Assembly (NCBI GenBank): GCA_964449165.1
Contig: CAYVAT010000033.1
Coordinates: 1 to 35,622 of the forward strand
DNA length: 35,622 bases
Reading direction: 5' to 3'
Origin: CAYSCW01 sp964449165
GTDB lineage: Bacteria > Acidobacteriota > Aminicenantia > Aminicenantales > Aminicenantaceae
Shown here: piece by piece, positions 8,586 to 17,121 of the stretch
How the letters are laid out: each line of letters starts with the position of its first letter
Position numbering within the stretch: the stretch's first letter is position 1
The notes under the pieces: generated by a model
The model's input: the letters and a program-made list of their open reading frames with translations, nothing else
Told to the model about the DNA's origin: nothing
The model's database searches: none
Program-made: the position numbers and the translations under genes

Positions 8586-8990
8586 ATGGACTCCGAACGA
8601 AATCTTCAAGAGAGTCATCAAACGAGTGTACTTTTTTATTCTTCGATGCTCAACAGAGAAGCAAAGATCATCCAGGATGTAATCGAAAAACTTTTGCCTG
8701 CTGGTCAAGTGGCGATTTGCCGGACTCCGGTTGACCTATCACACAGACTTCAAGAACTACAAAAAAATCTACCCATACTCATCATCCTGATCTCAACAAA
8801 AGACGAACTTATCGACGTTCTTTCTTTTAGAAACCTTCTGTTCGGTTTCCGTCTCATCCTCATTCTTCCTGACTCTGAGGAGGAAACCGTTGCCCTCGGC
8901 CATCGCCTCCGCCCCAATTTTTTAACTTATCTTTACAGCAATGCTAAAGAGATTGAAGCTGTACTGGAGAAAATGCTTAAGAACAAATAA
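8586..8990 (+). CDS. Degenerate (pseudo-)receiver domain protein
   Basis: The 134-residue protein has the alternating beta-alpha pattern of a CheY-like fold: strands VLFYSS, VAICRT, ILIILIS, RLILILPD and FLTYLYS, each followed by an amphipathic helix. The catalytic residues are absent: no acidic pair follows strand 1, strand 3 is followed by STKDE with no acceptor Asp at its end, and no Lys-Pro follows strand 5. It probably signals by protein contact rather than phosphorylation, if at all. It is the first gene after a sigma54 promoter, with no clear Shine-Dalgarno before ATG 8586, and lies 56 bases ahead of glgC. The fold call is my reading of the pattern; a novel family remains possible. Confidence 0.6.
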   Translation: MDSERNLQESHQTSVLFYSSMLNREAKIIQDVIEKLLPAGQVAICRTPVDLSHRLQELQKNLPILIILISTKDELIDVLSFRNLLFGFRLILILPDSEEETVALGHRLRPNFLTYLYSNAKEIEAVLEKMLKNK

Positions 8991-9046
8991 GACATCCTGG
9001 TTGACAAGAGAGAATAAGACCTTTTTATCAACAAGGGAGAGGAAAA

Positions 9047-10435
9047 ATGCTTGTCAGCGATTTTCAGCACAAAGCTTGGGGAGAAGATAGCCTTCATACG
9101 GTCTATAACCAGAAATCTTTGATGGAAACGAATGTGATTGCCATGGTCCTTGCCGGCGGAAGAGGGAGGAGGCTTTATCCCTTGACAGAACACCGTGCCA
9201 AACCCGCCGTTCCTTTCGGGGGAAACTACAGGCTCATCGATTTTGTATTGAGCAACATGGTCAATTCTCACATCAATGAGATCTATATCCTTACCCAGTA
9301 TAAATCCCATTCACTGCTAAACCACCTTCAGCAAGGCTGGGCGATTACTCACCCCATGAACGGCTACAAGCTGATGCCTGTTCCTCCCCAGATGGAGGGA
9401 AGAGAAACTTGGTATCTGGGTACAGCAGATGCCGTCTTCCAGAATATGGGTCTTATTACCAAAAAAAACCCCGACCTGGTCCTTGTGTTTGGTTCGGATC
9501 ATATCTATTCCATGGATATCAGGCATATGATCCAGTACCATCTGGAAAAGAAAGCAGATGTAACAGTTGCGACAATTCCCAGGCCGGTCTCCGAATGCAG
9601 TCAATTCGGAACGGTCAGTGTAAACCAGGATTGGAGGATCACGCGTTTCGAAGAAAAAACCAGTCATCCCACGCCGATCCCTGAGGAGCCTGATCAAGCA
9701 CTGGTTTCCATGGGCAATTATGTCTTCAACAGCCGAGCTCTGGTTGAAGAGCTGAAGGATGATTCTGTGGACAGGGCGAGCACTCATGATTTCGGCATTG
9801 ATATCCTTCCAAAAATATGCAGGACAAGACGGGTGTACGCCTTTGATTTCCATAGGAATGTGATTCCTGGAGCGGAAAATCCCTGTGATTACTGGCGCGA
9901 TGTGGGGACTATCGAGAGCTACTATCGCGCCAACATGGAGATGAACAATCCCCTTTCTCATTTGAACCTATACAATTCCCTCTGGCCTGTCCGTTCCGTC
10001 AAATACCATGTGATGCCCACAAAAATAATAAAGGACCCTTCCGGAAGGCTGGGCCATGTAGAGAATTCCATACTGGGAGGTTCAGTTGTTGTTTCAGGAG
10101 GCCATGTCAGAAATTCAGTGATAGGCCATAACGTCTATATTGGAAGCGGTGCCGAGGTGAGAGATTCAGTGATTCTTGGCAATGTGATGATAAAAGAACG
10201 GGCACTGGTTCACAGGGCTATCATAGACCACGGGAACATCGTGAAAGAAGGAGAGAGAATCGGATACGACAGAAAACAGGATTCATCCCGTTACTACATG
10301 GATAAATCCGGTATCGTTGTACTTCCTCATCGGCAAGAAAGCTTCTTTTTCGGAAAATTGGGGAAAGAGCGAAGACAATTCGAAATATCATACATGGAAG
10401 AAAACAATGTTTGGGAGAAACATCACACTTCTTAG
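9047..10435 (+). CDS. glgC: Glucose-1-phosphate adenylyltransferase
   Basis: GlgC makes ADP-glucose from ATP and glucose 1-phosphate, the committed step of bacterial glycogen synthesis, in the cytoplasm. The 462-residue product shows the nucleotidyltransferase signature AMVLAGGRGRRLYPLT (about 31-46), AKPAVPFGGNYRLIDF, the GTADAV loop, FGSDHIYSMD and WRDVGTIESYYRAN, then a C-terminal left-handed beta-helix with hexapeptide-like repeats (VENSILGGSVVVSGG, VRNSVIGHNVYIGSG). Length is slightly above the usual 400-430 because of a 25-residue N-terminal extension; the ribosome site GGGAGAGG (9035-9042) supports this start over ATG 9122. It is downstream of the pseudo-receiver gene and probably shares its sigma54 promoter. 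No glycogen synthase or branching-enzyme gene is in the window. Confidence 0.95.
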   Translation: MLVSDFQHKAWGEDSLHTVYNQKSLMETNVIAMVLAGGRGRRLYPLTEHRAKPAVPFGGNYRLIDFVLSNMVNSHINEIYILTQYKSHSLLNHLQQGWAITHPMNGYKLMPVPPQMEGRETWYLGTADAVFQNMGLITKKNPDLVLVFGSDHIYSMDIRHMIQYHLEKKADVTVATIPRPVSECSQFGTVSVNQDWRITRFEEKTSHPTPIPEEPDQALVSMGNYVFNSRALVEELKDDSVDRASTHDFGIDILPKICRTRRVYAFDFHRNVIPGAENPCDYWRDVGTIESYYRANMEMNNPLSHLNLYNSLWPVRSVKYHVMPTKIIKDPSGRLGHVENSILGGSVVVSGGHVRNSVIGHNVYIGSGAEVRDSVILGNVMIKERALVHRAIIDHGNIVKEGERIGYDRKQDSSRYYMDKSGIVVLPHRQESFFFGKLGKERRQFEISYMEENNVWEKHHTS

Positions 10436-10551
10436 GATTATCTGGTTTGAACTCCGGACTGACCTCCTCTGATTGAATGAGATGACATTCTATCCTTGTA
10501 GAGCCTCGGAATAGGTTGAGTCGGTTCATGAATAACCCAGGTTGCTAAGCA

Positions 10552-10575
10552 GTCCTGTTTTGAAGGACTTTGTCC
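10552..10575 (+). promoter_or_regulatory. Candidate activator site 2 (upstream of htrA)
   Basis: GTCCTGT, eight bases, then ACTTTGTCC: the same arrangement as site 3. GTCC half-sites begin at 10552 and 10572 (20 bases apart), and GGAC-TTT-GTCC (10565-10575) is a perfect dyad. The element starts 122 bases before the -24 GG, the same distance as at site 3. Confidence 0.65.
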
Positions 10576-10671
10576 AAATTCGCAGGACATTTTATGGAAG
10601 CTTTTCATCCCAACCAGCTGTAAAAAGGGTAATTCTCAGAGAAAAAAACAGAAAAACATTTTTAAACCAAT

Positions 10672-10688
10672 TTGGCATGTTTCTTGCC
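10672..10688 (+). promoter_or_regulatory. Sigma54 (-24/-12) promoter of the htrA-xfp operon
   Basis: TTGGCATGTTTCTTGCC is a near-consensus sigma54 core with GG (10674-10675) and GC (10686-10687) separated by exactly ten bases. The core lies in a perfect inverted repeat, TTTGGCA-N7-TGCCAAA. Predicted start is near 10699. The remainder of the region 10436-10793 holds the activator site and nothing else recognisable. Confidence 0.85.
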
Positions 10689-10793
10689 AAACATTCAATT
10701 GAGAATCTTAATTTTTTGGAGAAAAAAGAAAACATTTGAATAAAGAAAATGGGAAAATTCAAAATGTTTTCAAATTTAAAAGGAGGTGTTGAC

Positions 10794-12314
10794 ATGGTCA
10801 ACGCAAGAAAAAAGTTCGTTTTTTGGACAGTCGTTCTTGCTTTTGTTTTCGCCGGGATCTATGTACTTGCGTCAAGTGGGAATTCCACTTCCAAATTTCT
10901 GATCCAGGAAAAATCGAAAACATCTATGGATCCTGCAGCTAGCCCGCAGGTCAAAGAATTAATGCAACAGATCAGCGATGCATTCGAGATAGCTTCTGCC
11001 CGTGTTAGTTCATCGGTTGTCCCGATATTTGCAGAGCAGGTTGTTCAAGTTCAAAGTCCCTTTGGCATGCCAGATGACCCGTTTAAGGATTTCTTTGGAG
11101 AGGATTTCTTCAAACGATTTTTTGGCACACCCCAGGCGCAAGAAGAGAAGCGCACAGTTAGGAGCTTGGGTTCAGGTGTTATCGTAACAAAGGACGGCTA
11201 TATCCTAACCAATAACCATGTGGTTGAAAAAGCGCAGAAATTGTCTGTAGTGATCGGTGATAAAAAAACCTACAAGGCAAAGGTAGTCGGAACAGATCCC
11301 CCGACCGATGTGGCAGTGATAAAAATCGATGCACATAACTTACCTGTTGCATCTCTAGGTGACTCTGACAGGCTCAAAGTCGGACAGTGGGTCATCGCGG
11401 TCGGCAATCCTTTCCAATTGATGCATACAGTTACAGCCGGAATCATTAGTGCGAAGGGAAGATCCTCTGTTGGCCTGGCGGATTATGAGGATTTCATCCA
11501 GACAGATGCCTCAATCAATCCCGGAAACAGCGGAGGTGCGCTGGCTGACCTGGAAGGCCGTGTCATCGGAGTTAACACGGCGATCACTAGCCCTTCGGGC
11601 GGGAACATTGGCATCGGATTCGCGATCCCGATTAACATGGCCAAGCAGGTGATGAATGATCTCATTTCAAAAGGCAAAGTCGTCAGAGGATACGTCGGCC
11701 TGCTCCTGCAGGATATTGACGAAGATCTTGCCAAGGCATTAGGCCTTAAAGGAACTGAAGGCGCTCTTGTTGCTGATGTAGTCAAGGATGGGCCTGCCGA
11801 CCATGCAGGGATTAAGCGTGGAGATGTCATTATTGCCGTTGACGGCAAGAAAATCGAGAACGGCACAGAGCTGAAAAATATCGTGGCCGCGGCTGGTCCA
11901 AAGAAGAAGGTTGAGTTCGACCTTCTGCGGAACGGCCATGAGCTGAAAGTAGATGTAACATTAGTAGAGAGACCGAAAGATCTAAAAGGCGGACAGGAGC
12001 AGCAGGAGCCACAACAGGAAGAGCGGTCCAGTAAGAAACTCGGTCTCAGCATCCAGATGCTTACACCAGATATTGCTCAGCAGCTTGGATACCAGAATGA
12101 TCATGGAGTCGTTGTGGCTGATGTTCAGCCCGGGAGTCCAGCCGATGATGCGGGCTTACAGAGGGGAGACTTGATAAAAGAGGTCAACAGGAAAGAGGTC
12201 CGTTCCACCCAGGATTTCGAGAAGGAAGTAAAGAGCCTCAAAAGCGGTGATGTTGTCGCCATGCTCGTGAGGAGAGGTCCCAACACCTTCTTCAGCGCTA
12301 TCAAAATCCCGTAG
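10794..12314 (+). CDS. degP: Periplasmic serine protease Do/HtrA
   Basis: HtrA proteases degrade or refold damaged envelope proteins in the periplasm. ATG 10794 follows AAAAGGAGG at the right distance; an upstream in-frame ATG (10749) would place that ribosome site inside the gene. The 506-residue product has an N-terminal signal/anchor helix (about 8-26), then a trypsin-like domain with His142 (TNNHVV), Asp172 (PTDVAV) and Ser246 (NPGNSGGAL). Two PDZ domains follow, about 299-395 (YVGLLLQDI) and 415-506 (LGLSIQMLT), joined by a Glu/Gln-rich linker (GGQEQQEPQQEE). It is the first gene of a five-gene run and lies directly behind a strong sigma54 promoter, unlike the sigmaE or Cpx control known in enterobacteria. 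Confidence 0.95.
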   Translation: MVNARKKFVFWTVVLAFVFAGIYVLASSGNSTSKFLIQEKSKTSMDPAASPQVKELMQQISDAFEIASARVSSSVVPIFAEQVVQVQSPFGMPDDPFKDFFGEDFFKRFFGTPQAQEEKRTVRSLGSGVIVTKDGYILTNNHVVEKAQKLSVVIGDKKTYKAKVVGTDPPTDVAVIKIDAHNLPVASLGDSDRLKVGQWVIAVGNPFQLMHTVTAGIISAKGRSSVGLADYEDFIQTDASINPGNSGGALADLEGRVIGVNTAITSPSGGNIGIGFAIPINMAKQVMNDLISKGKVVRGYVGLLLQDIDEDLAKALGLKGTEGALVADVVKDGPADHAGIKRGDVIIAVDGKKIENGTELKNIVAAAGPKKKVEFDLLRNGHELKVDVTLVERPKDLKGGQEQQEPQQEERSSKKLGLSIQMLTPDIAQQLGYQNDHGVVVADVQPGSPADDAGLQRGDLIKEVNRKEVRSTQDFEKEVKSLKSGDVVAMLVRRGPNTFFSAIKIP

Positions 12315-12344
12315 AGCCAGTTAGCCTGGGTTGATTTTCGTACC

Positions 12345-14468
12345 ATGGAACAAAAAGTCTTTCCCAACATGCCAGAACAGCTGATCGGACTCGCCGACCT
12401 GGCCAGCAATCTCTGGTGGAGCTGGCATCCGGCCGCAAGAATGTTGTTCAAAATGCTGGAACGCCAGGCTTGGAAAGAGAGCAGTCACAATCCGGTCAAG
12501 ATGCTCCAAGAGCTGCCTCGCGAATTTTTTGAGTCTGCAGCACGAGATCCCGAATATATGCGCCACTATGATCTGGTACTGGCTCAGTTCAAGAAAGATC
12601 TTGATCCCAATAGTGGTTGGTCTTTAGAGAATGATGTTGATCCTAAACACTATCCTATCGCTTACTTTTCTGCAGAATATGGATTACATCATTCATTACC
12701 CTTTTATGCCGGTGGACTGGGATTTTTGGCAGGTGATTATCTCAAAGAATGCAGCGACTCAAGAGTGCCAGTCGTGGCCGTGGGATTTATGTATCCTGAT
12801 GGCTATCTACGACAGCAAATCCGTGAAGACGGCTGGCAGGACAGCATAGATGAGGCCTTAGACCGGGATGCCGCTTCTATTTCCAGGGTTCTCGATGAGA
12901 ATGGAGAACAGATCGTGGTCGAGGTTCCCCTCATCAAGCCTCCTATTTTTGTCGCTGTTTGGAAAACAGAAGTCGGCCTGGCGCCTCTATTCCTGATGGA
13001 CACGGATATCACAAACAATGATCCTTGGAACCGAAAAATAGCACAACGCCTCTATGTCGGAGATGTCGAACAGAGGTTACGCCAGGAAATCGTCCTGGGT
13101 ATCGGAGGTTCCCAAGTACTCAATCGCCTCGGCATCAAACATTCTATTCTCCATCTCAATGAGGGACATGCGGCTTTTGCCCTGTTAGAAAGAATACGGG
13201 AACGCGTACAGGGGGGGTTGAAGTATGAGGAAGCTGTGCAGCAAGTCCGTAACACCTCCGTTTTCACAACCCACACTCCCGTCCCTGCAGGACATGACGT
13301 GTTCTCTTTCGAACTTGTAGAAAAATATTTCCGCTCTTACTGGCCGGCTTTGGGGCTGAACCAGGAAAGCTTTCTCCAATTGGGAGTCAACCCCAAAGAG
13401 CCGTATGCAGGATTCAATATGACGGCCTTCGCCCTCAGGATGTCTGGATACTGTAATGCAGTCAGCCAAAGACATGGTGAAGTCGCCCGCAAGATGTGGC
13501 AGCCGCTATGGCCTGACCTGCCGGAGGAGAAAATCCCCATCGATCATGTGACCAACGGCGTGCATGTCCCGACATGGACCGAGCCAAAAATACAACAGCT
13601 TTTCAATAAATATCTGGGCCCTGATTGGATGACAGATAACGACAATCCTGCCCTGTGGGAATTAATCGATGATATTCCCGATGAGGAGTTATGGACGACC
13701 CATTACTGGATGAAAAACAAATTGATCAATGCCATCCGGGAACAATCTCGAAAGCGCTGGGCAAGGAATCGGGCCAGTCCTTCTCATGCACTCACAGGAG
13801 GGGTTTTTCTGGATCCGTCAGCTCTAACCATCGGTTTTGCCAGGCGTTTTGCAACCTATAAAAGAGCAGATCTTATCCTCTACAATCTGGAGAGGCTAAA
13901 AAAGATACTGAATGATCGCTGGCGCCCCGTACAGCTCATATTTGCGGGTAAAGCTCACCCGGCTGATGATCCTGGAAAGAGAATTCTTCAAAAAGTCTTT
14001 AACGCGGCCCGCAATCCAGAACTGGGAGGACGGATCGCCTTTATCGAAGATTATGGAGAGCAATTTGCTCAGTACCTGGTCCACGGAGTGGATGTCTGGC
14101 TCAACAATCCTTTACCTCCATTGGAAGCCTGCGGTACCAGCGGGATGAAAGCCGCGTTGAACGGGGTGCCTCACCTGAGCATCAAAGACGGCTGGTGGAT
14201 AGAGGGGTTTAACGGAAAAAACGGCTGGGCTTTTGGCGGAGAAGAGGTAACCGGAAACAGAGACCAGCCAGATGCTGAGGCCATCTATCAGATCCTGGAG
14301 AAAGAGCTCATTCCTCTTTATTATAAGGTTGAAGACGATGGCATACCGCATGAATGGGTGAAGGTCATGAAGGAATCCATGAAGAGCAACGGCCCGAAGT
14401 TTTCCGCCCGCCGGATGATTAAAGAATATATCCGGAAATTCTATTCCAATGCTTTAAAAAACATATAG
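12345..14468 (+). CDS. glgP: Alpha-glucan (glycogen) phosphorylase, GT35
   Basis: This PLP enzyme releases glucose 1-phosphate from glycogen or maltodextrin using phosphate. The 707-residue protein belongs to the shorter bacterial/archaeal alpha-glucan phosphorylase group (Thermotoga-type). It has the N-terminal DUF3417-like segment (LASNLWWSWHPAARMLF), YFSAEYGLHHSLPFYAGGLGFLAGD, HLNEGHAAFALLERI, and FTTHTPVPAGHDVF. EACGTSGMKAALNGVPHLS carries the PLP-binding lysine, Lys602, followed by KDGWWIEG. It starts 30 bases after htrA with a weak ribosome site, suggesting coupling, and is followed 12 bases later by the hexomutase that would use its product. Preference for glycogen over maltodextrin cannot be told from sequence. 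Confidence 0.94.
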   Translation: MEQKVFPNMPEQLIGLADLASNLWWSWHPAARMLFKMLERQAWKESSHNPVKMLQELPREFFESAARDPEYMRHYDLVLAQFKKDLDPNSGWSLENDVDPKHYPIAYFSAEYGLHHSLPFYAGGLGFLAGDYLKECSDSRVPVVAVGFMYPDGYLRQQIREDGWQDSIDEALDRDAASISRVLDENGEQIVVEVPLIKPPIFVAVWKTEVGLAPLFLMDTDITNNDPWNRKIAQRLYVGDVEQRLRQEIVLGIGGSQVLNRLGIKHSILHLNEGHAAFALLERIRERVQGGLKYEEAVQQVRNTSVFTTHTPVPAGHDVFSFELVEKYFRSYWPALGLNQESFLQLGVNPKEPYAGFNMTAFALRMSGYCNAVSQRHGEVARKMWQPLWPDLPEEKIPIDHVTNGVHVPTWTEPKIQQLFNKYLGPDWMTDNDNPALWELIDDIPDEELWTTHYWMKNKLINAIREQSRKRWARNRASPSHALTGGVFLDPSALTIGFARRFATYKRADLILYNLERLKKILNDRWRPVQLIFAGKAHPADDPGKRILQKVFNAARNPELGGRIAFIEDYGEQFAQYLVHGVDVWLNNPLPPLEACGTSGMKAALNGVPHLSIKDGWWIEGFNGKNGWAFGGEEVTGNRDQPDAEAIYQILEKELIPLYYKVEDDGIPHEWVKVMKESMKSNGPKFSARRMIKEYIRKFYSNALKNI

Positions 14469-14480
14469 GCAGGAAGAAAA

Positions 14481-15842
14481 ATGAGTGGTATTTTCAAGGC
14501 TTACGATATTCGAGGATCTTATCCCGATGAACTGGACGAAAGCGAAGCCAGAAAAATCGGGAGCTGCTTTGTCGTCTTACTCAAAGCACGGAGAGTTGTG
14601 ATTGGGCGCGATATGCGGCTTTCTTCCCCGTCTCTGGCTAAAGCATTCATAGAGGGAGCTGTCTCAACCGGGGCACAGGTTACAGATGTGGGGATGACCA
14701 CAGCCCCTCTGCTCTATGATGCCATTATCGAGGGCAAGTTTGACGGTGGAGCCATGGTGACGGCATCCCATCTGACGGCTGAAATGAACGGCTTCAAGCT
14801 ATGCCGCGAAAAGGCGATCCCGTTGAGCGGTGACCAAGGACTTCCTGCACTGGAGCGTTTGGTCAGGGAAAATCCGTCTGTCAACAGTCCTCCCTTATCG
14901 GGAGATTCTTACCAGAAGCTCAACTTTCTGGATGAATATATCCATAAGCTCACCAATTTTGTACATAATCCTGCCCCCTTGAGAATTGTGGTCGATGCTG
15001 GAAACGGCATGGCCGGCCCTGAGGTGTTTCTCCTGTTCAAAGAATTTCCGATGTGGACACTGATTCCCATGTACACGGAACCTGACGGAAGCTTTCCTCA
15101 TCATGTGGCTAATCCTCTCCTTCCATCCACCACCAGGGATTTGCAGGCCAGAGTGGTGAAGGAAAAAGCGGACCTGGGCGTTGCCTTTGACGGCGATGCG
15201 GACAGATGCGGGTTTATCGACGAGAAGGGGGAAAGAATTCCCGAAGATCTTGTTACAGCTCTCATTTCCGAATTTTATCTCGATAAAAAGCCGGGCGCAA
15301 CTATCCTCTACGACTTGCGTTCCAGCCGAACTGTTCCCGAAACGATTCTCGCTCTGGGAGGAAAGGCCCTCAGATGCCGAGTCGGACATGCCTTTATTAA
15401 GGCCAGGATGAGAGAGGAAAATGCTCTGTTTGCCGGTGAGCTTTCCGGGCATTATTACTTCAAGGATACGGGATTTACAGACAACGCTCTGATGGCGATG
15501 ATTCAAATGCTCAATTTTTTGTCCTTTAAAAAGACGCCTCTCTCCGATTTAATTCTTCCCCTCAAGAAATATTCCTCCACCGGAGAGATCAATATTCAGG
15601 TTGAAAGCAGAGAAAGAATTTTTTCTGCGCTCGAAGCCCAGTATAAGGATGCGACCATGGATCATCTAGACGGCTTGACTGTCGAATACGAGTCCTGGTG
15701 GTTCAACCTGAGGCCCTCCAACACAGAACCCGTCATCAGATTGAATTTAGAAGCCAATAACCAAGCCACTCTGGAGGAAAAAAAAGAAGAAGTCCTCAAT
15801 CTGATTAAAGACTCGGACCCATCCATGAGGATTAGAGCGTAG
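14481..15842 (+). CDS. Phosphomannomutase/phosphoglucomutase
   Basis: An alpha-D-phosphohexomutase of 453 residues, interconverting hexose 1- and 6-phosphates. It opens GIFKAYDIRGSYPDEL as is typical, carries the phosphoserine site at Ser96 in MVTASHLTAEMNGFKL, the Mg2+ loop FDGDADR with Asp237, Asp239 and Asp241, the sugar-specificity loop GELSGHYYF (319-327) and the phosphate-binding RPSNTEPVIR (411-420). The serine loop reads TASHLTAEMNG rather than the common TASHNPxxYNG, a variation worth noting though the serine and histidine are kept. AGGAAG precedes ATG 14481. Position between glgP and ackA/xfp implies glucose 1-phosphate to glucose 6-phosphate as the physiological reaction. Confidence 0.93.
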   Translation: MSGIFKAYDIRGSYPDELDESEARKIGSCFVVLLKARRVVIGRDMRLSSPSLAKAFIEGAVSTGAQVTDVGMTTAPLLYDAIIEGKFDGGAMVTASHLTAEMNGFKLCREKAIPLSGDQGLPALERLVRENPSVNSPPLSGDSYQKLNFLDEYIHKLTNFVHNPAPLRIVVDAGNGMAGPEVFLLFKEFPMWTLIPMYTEPDGSFPHHVANPLLPSTTRDLQARVVKEKADLGVAFDGDADRCGFIDEKGERIPEDLVTALISEFYLDKKPGATILYDLRSSRTVPETILALGGKALRCRVGHAFIKARMREENALFAGELSGHYYFKDTGFTDNALMAMIQMLNFLSFKKTPLSDLILPLKKYSSTGEINIQVESRERIFSALEAQYKDATMDHLDGLTVEYESWWFNLRPSNTEPVIRLNLEANNQATLEEKKEEVLNLIKDSDPSMRIRA

Positions 15843-15885
15843 CCGAACTGGGTGTCTCCGATGGTTCTGGAAAAGAAGTAAATTG

Positions 15886-17121
15886 ATGGAGAAACAATTC
15901 TTTCGGATACTGACTATCAACAGCGGCTCTTCCAGTCTTAAGTTTTCCCTGTACCATACGGGACAATCTGAGGAGCTGGCGTTTACAGGGAGGATGGAGA
16001 GAATTGGGCTGAGAACAGGGCTTTTTCATGTCACAGACGCCAATATGGAGACCTTGATTGAAGAATATCTTAACTTTCCTAATCATGATGCGGCCTTGAA
16101 AAGGTTTTTTGAATGGCTGAAACTTCATTCCCCTGATCAGGAGTTGGATGCGGTGGGTCACAGGATAGTCCACGGAGGAATCCACTACAGCCAGCCGCAT
16201 CTGATAACAACTGAATTGGTCGCAGACCTCAAGGAACTTGTTCCCCTCGCGCCTGACCATCTTCCCCATGAACTCAAAGTCATCAAAGCAGTCCAACGAA
16301 TCTATCCGGATTTGATCCAGGTGGCCTGTTTTGATACAGCTTTTCACCAGCCTATGCCCCAGCTCGCCAAGGTGTATGCTCTTCCCAGATATTTGTGGCA
16401 CCAGGGAGTCATACGATACGGCTTTCACGGCTTGTCCTACGAATACATCCTGCAAGAGCTGGCCAAAGAGTCGGGCATGGAGGAAGCAAACAAAAGGTTG
16501 ATCATAGCTCATCTGGGCAATGGGGCGAGCATGGCCGCTGTCCATTACGGAAAAAGCGTTGACACAACAATGGGATTTACACCTGCTGGCGGCCTGGTGA
16601 TGGGCACACGCTCAGGAGACCTGGATCCTGGGATTATTCTTTATCTTCTTGAAGAAAAAGGTGTTGACCCTGTTACGATGAATACTCTGATAAACCATCA
16701 GAGTGGTTTGCTGGGAGTATCAGGCGTCAGTTCAAGCATGAGAGACCTTCTGAATAAAGAGGCAGAAAATCCCCATGTGGCCCAGGCTGTCGATCTCTTT
16801 TGCTATCAAGCAAAAAAATACCTTGGGTCTCTCGCGGCGGTACTAGGAGGATTGGACACCCTGATATTTACCGGCGGTATCGGGGAAAACGCACCCTCCA
16901 TTCGCTGGCGTATCTGTAAAGACCTTGAATTCTTGGGCATCCATTTCGATTTCAGTCGCAATGACTCCAATGTTCCTACCATATCCCAAGACAACAGTCC
17001 GATCACCGTGCGAGTGATGAAGACCAATGAAGAACTGATGATCACAAGACATACATTTAACCTGATACAAAAGAAGCGGAGAGATCCAAAGCAAAGTCTG
17101 GAAAAAAGGAGAATAAAATGA
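15886..17121 (+). CDS. ackA: Acetate kinase
   Basis: Acetate kinase converts acetyl phosphate and ADP to acetate and ATP in the cytoplasm. The 411-residue protein has the ASKHA opening TINSGSSSLKF (Asn12), GHRIVHGG (Arg93), ACFDTAFH with catalytic Asp150, YGFHGLSYEY (His181), HLGNGAS, GLVMGTRSGDLDPG (Arg242) and FTGGIGENA. These match the ligands known from Methanosarcina acetate kinase. I chose ATG 15886 over the adjacent in-frame TTG 15883. The stop overlaps the xfp start (ATGA at 17118-17121), so the two are translationally coupled, which makes acetyl phosphate from phosphoketolase its obvious substrate. No phosphotransacetylase gene is nearby. Confidence 0.96.
   Translation: MEKQFFRILTINSGSSSLKFSLYHTGQSEELAFTGRMERIGLRTGLFHVTDANMETLIEEYLNFPNHDAALKRFFEWLKLHSPDQELDAVGHRIVHGGIHYSQPHLITTELVADLKELVPLAPDHLPHELKVIKAVQRIYPDLIQVACFDTAFHQPMPQLAKVYALPRYLWHQGVIRYGFHGLSYEYILQELAKESGMEEANKRLIIAHLGNGASMAAVHYGKSVDTTMGFTPAGGLVMGTRSGDLDPGIILYLLEEKGVDPVTMNTLINHQSGLLGVSGVSSSMRDLLNKEAENPHVAQAVDLFCYQAKKYLGSLAAVLGGLDTLIFTGGIGENAPSIRWRICKDLEFLGIHFDFSRNDSNVPTISQDNSPITVRVMKTNEELMITRHTFNLIQKKRRDPKQSLEKRRIK

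Noticed and set aside
10542..10739. 65-codon open frame between glgC and htrA
   Set aside because: It overlaps the activator site and sigma54 core, has no ribosome site, and has Lys-rich A-tract composition.
11483..12052. Minus-strand open frame (189 codons) inside htrA
   Set aside because: Antisense shadow of the protease and PDZ domains, with low-complexity Ser/Pro/Arg composition typical of such shadows.
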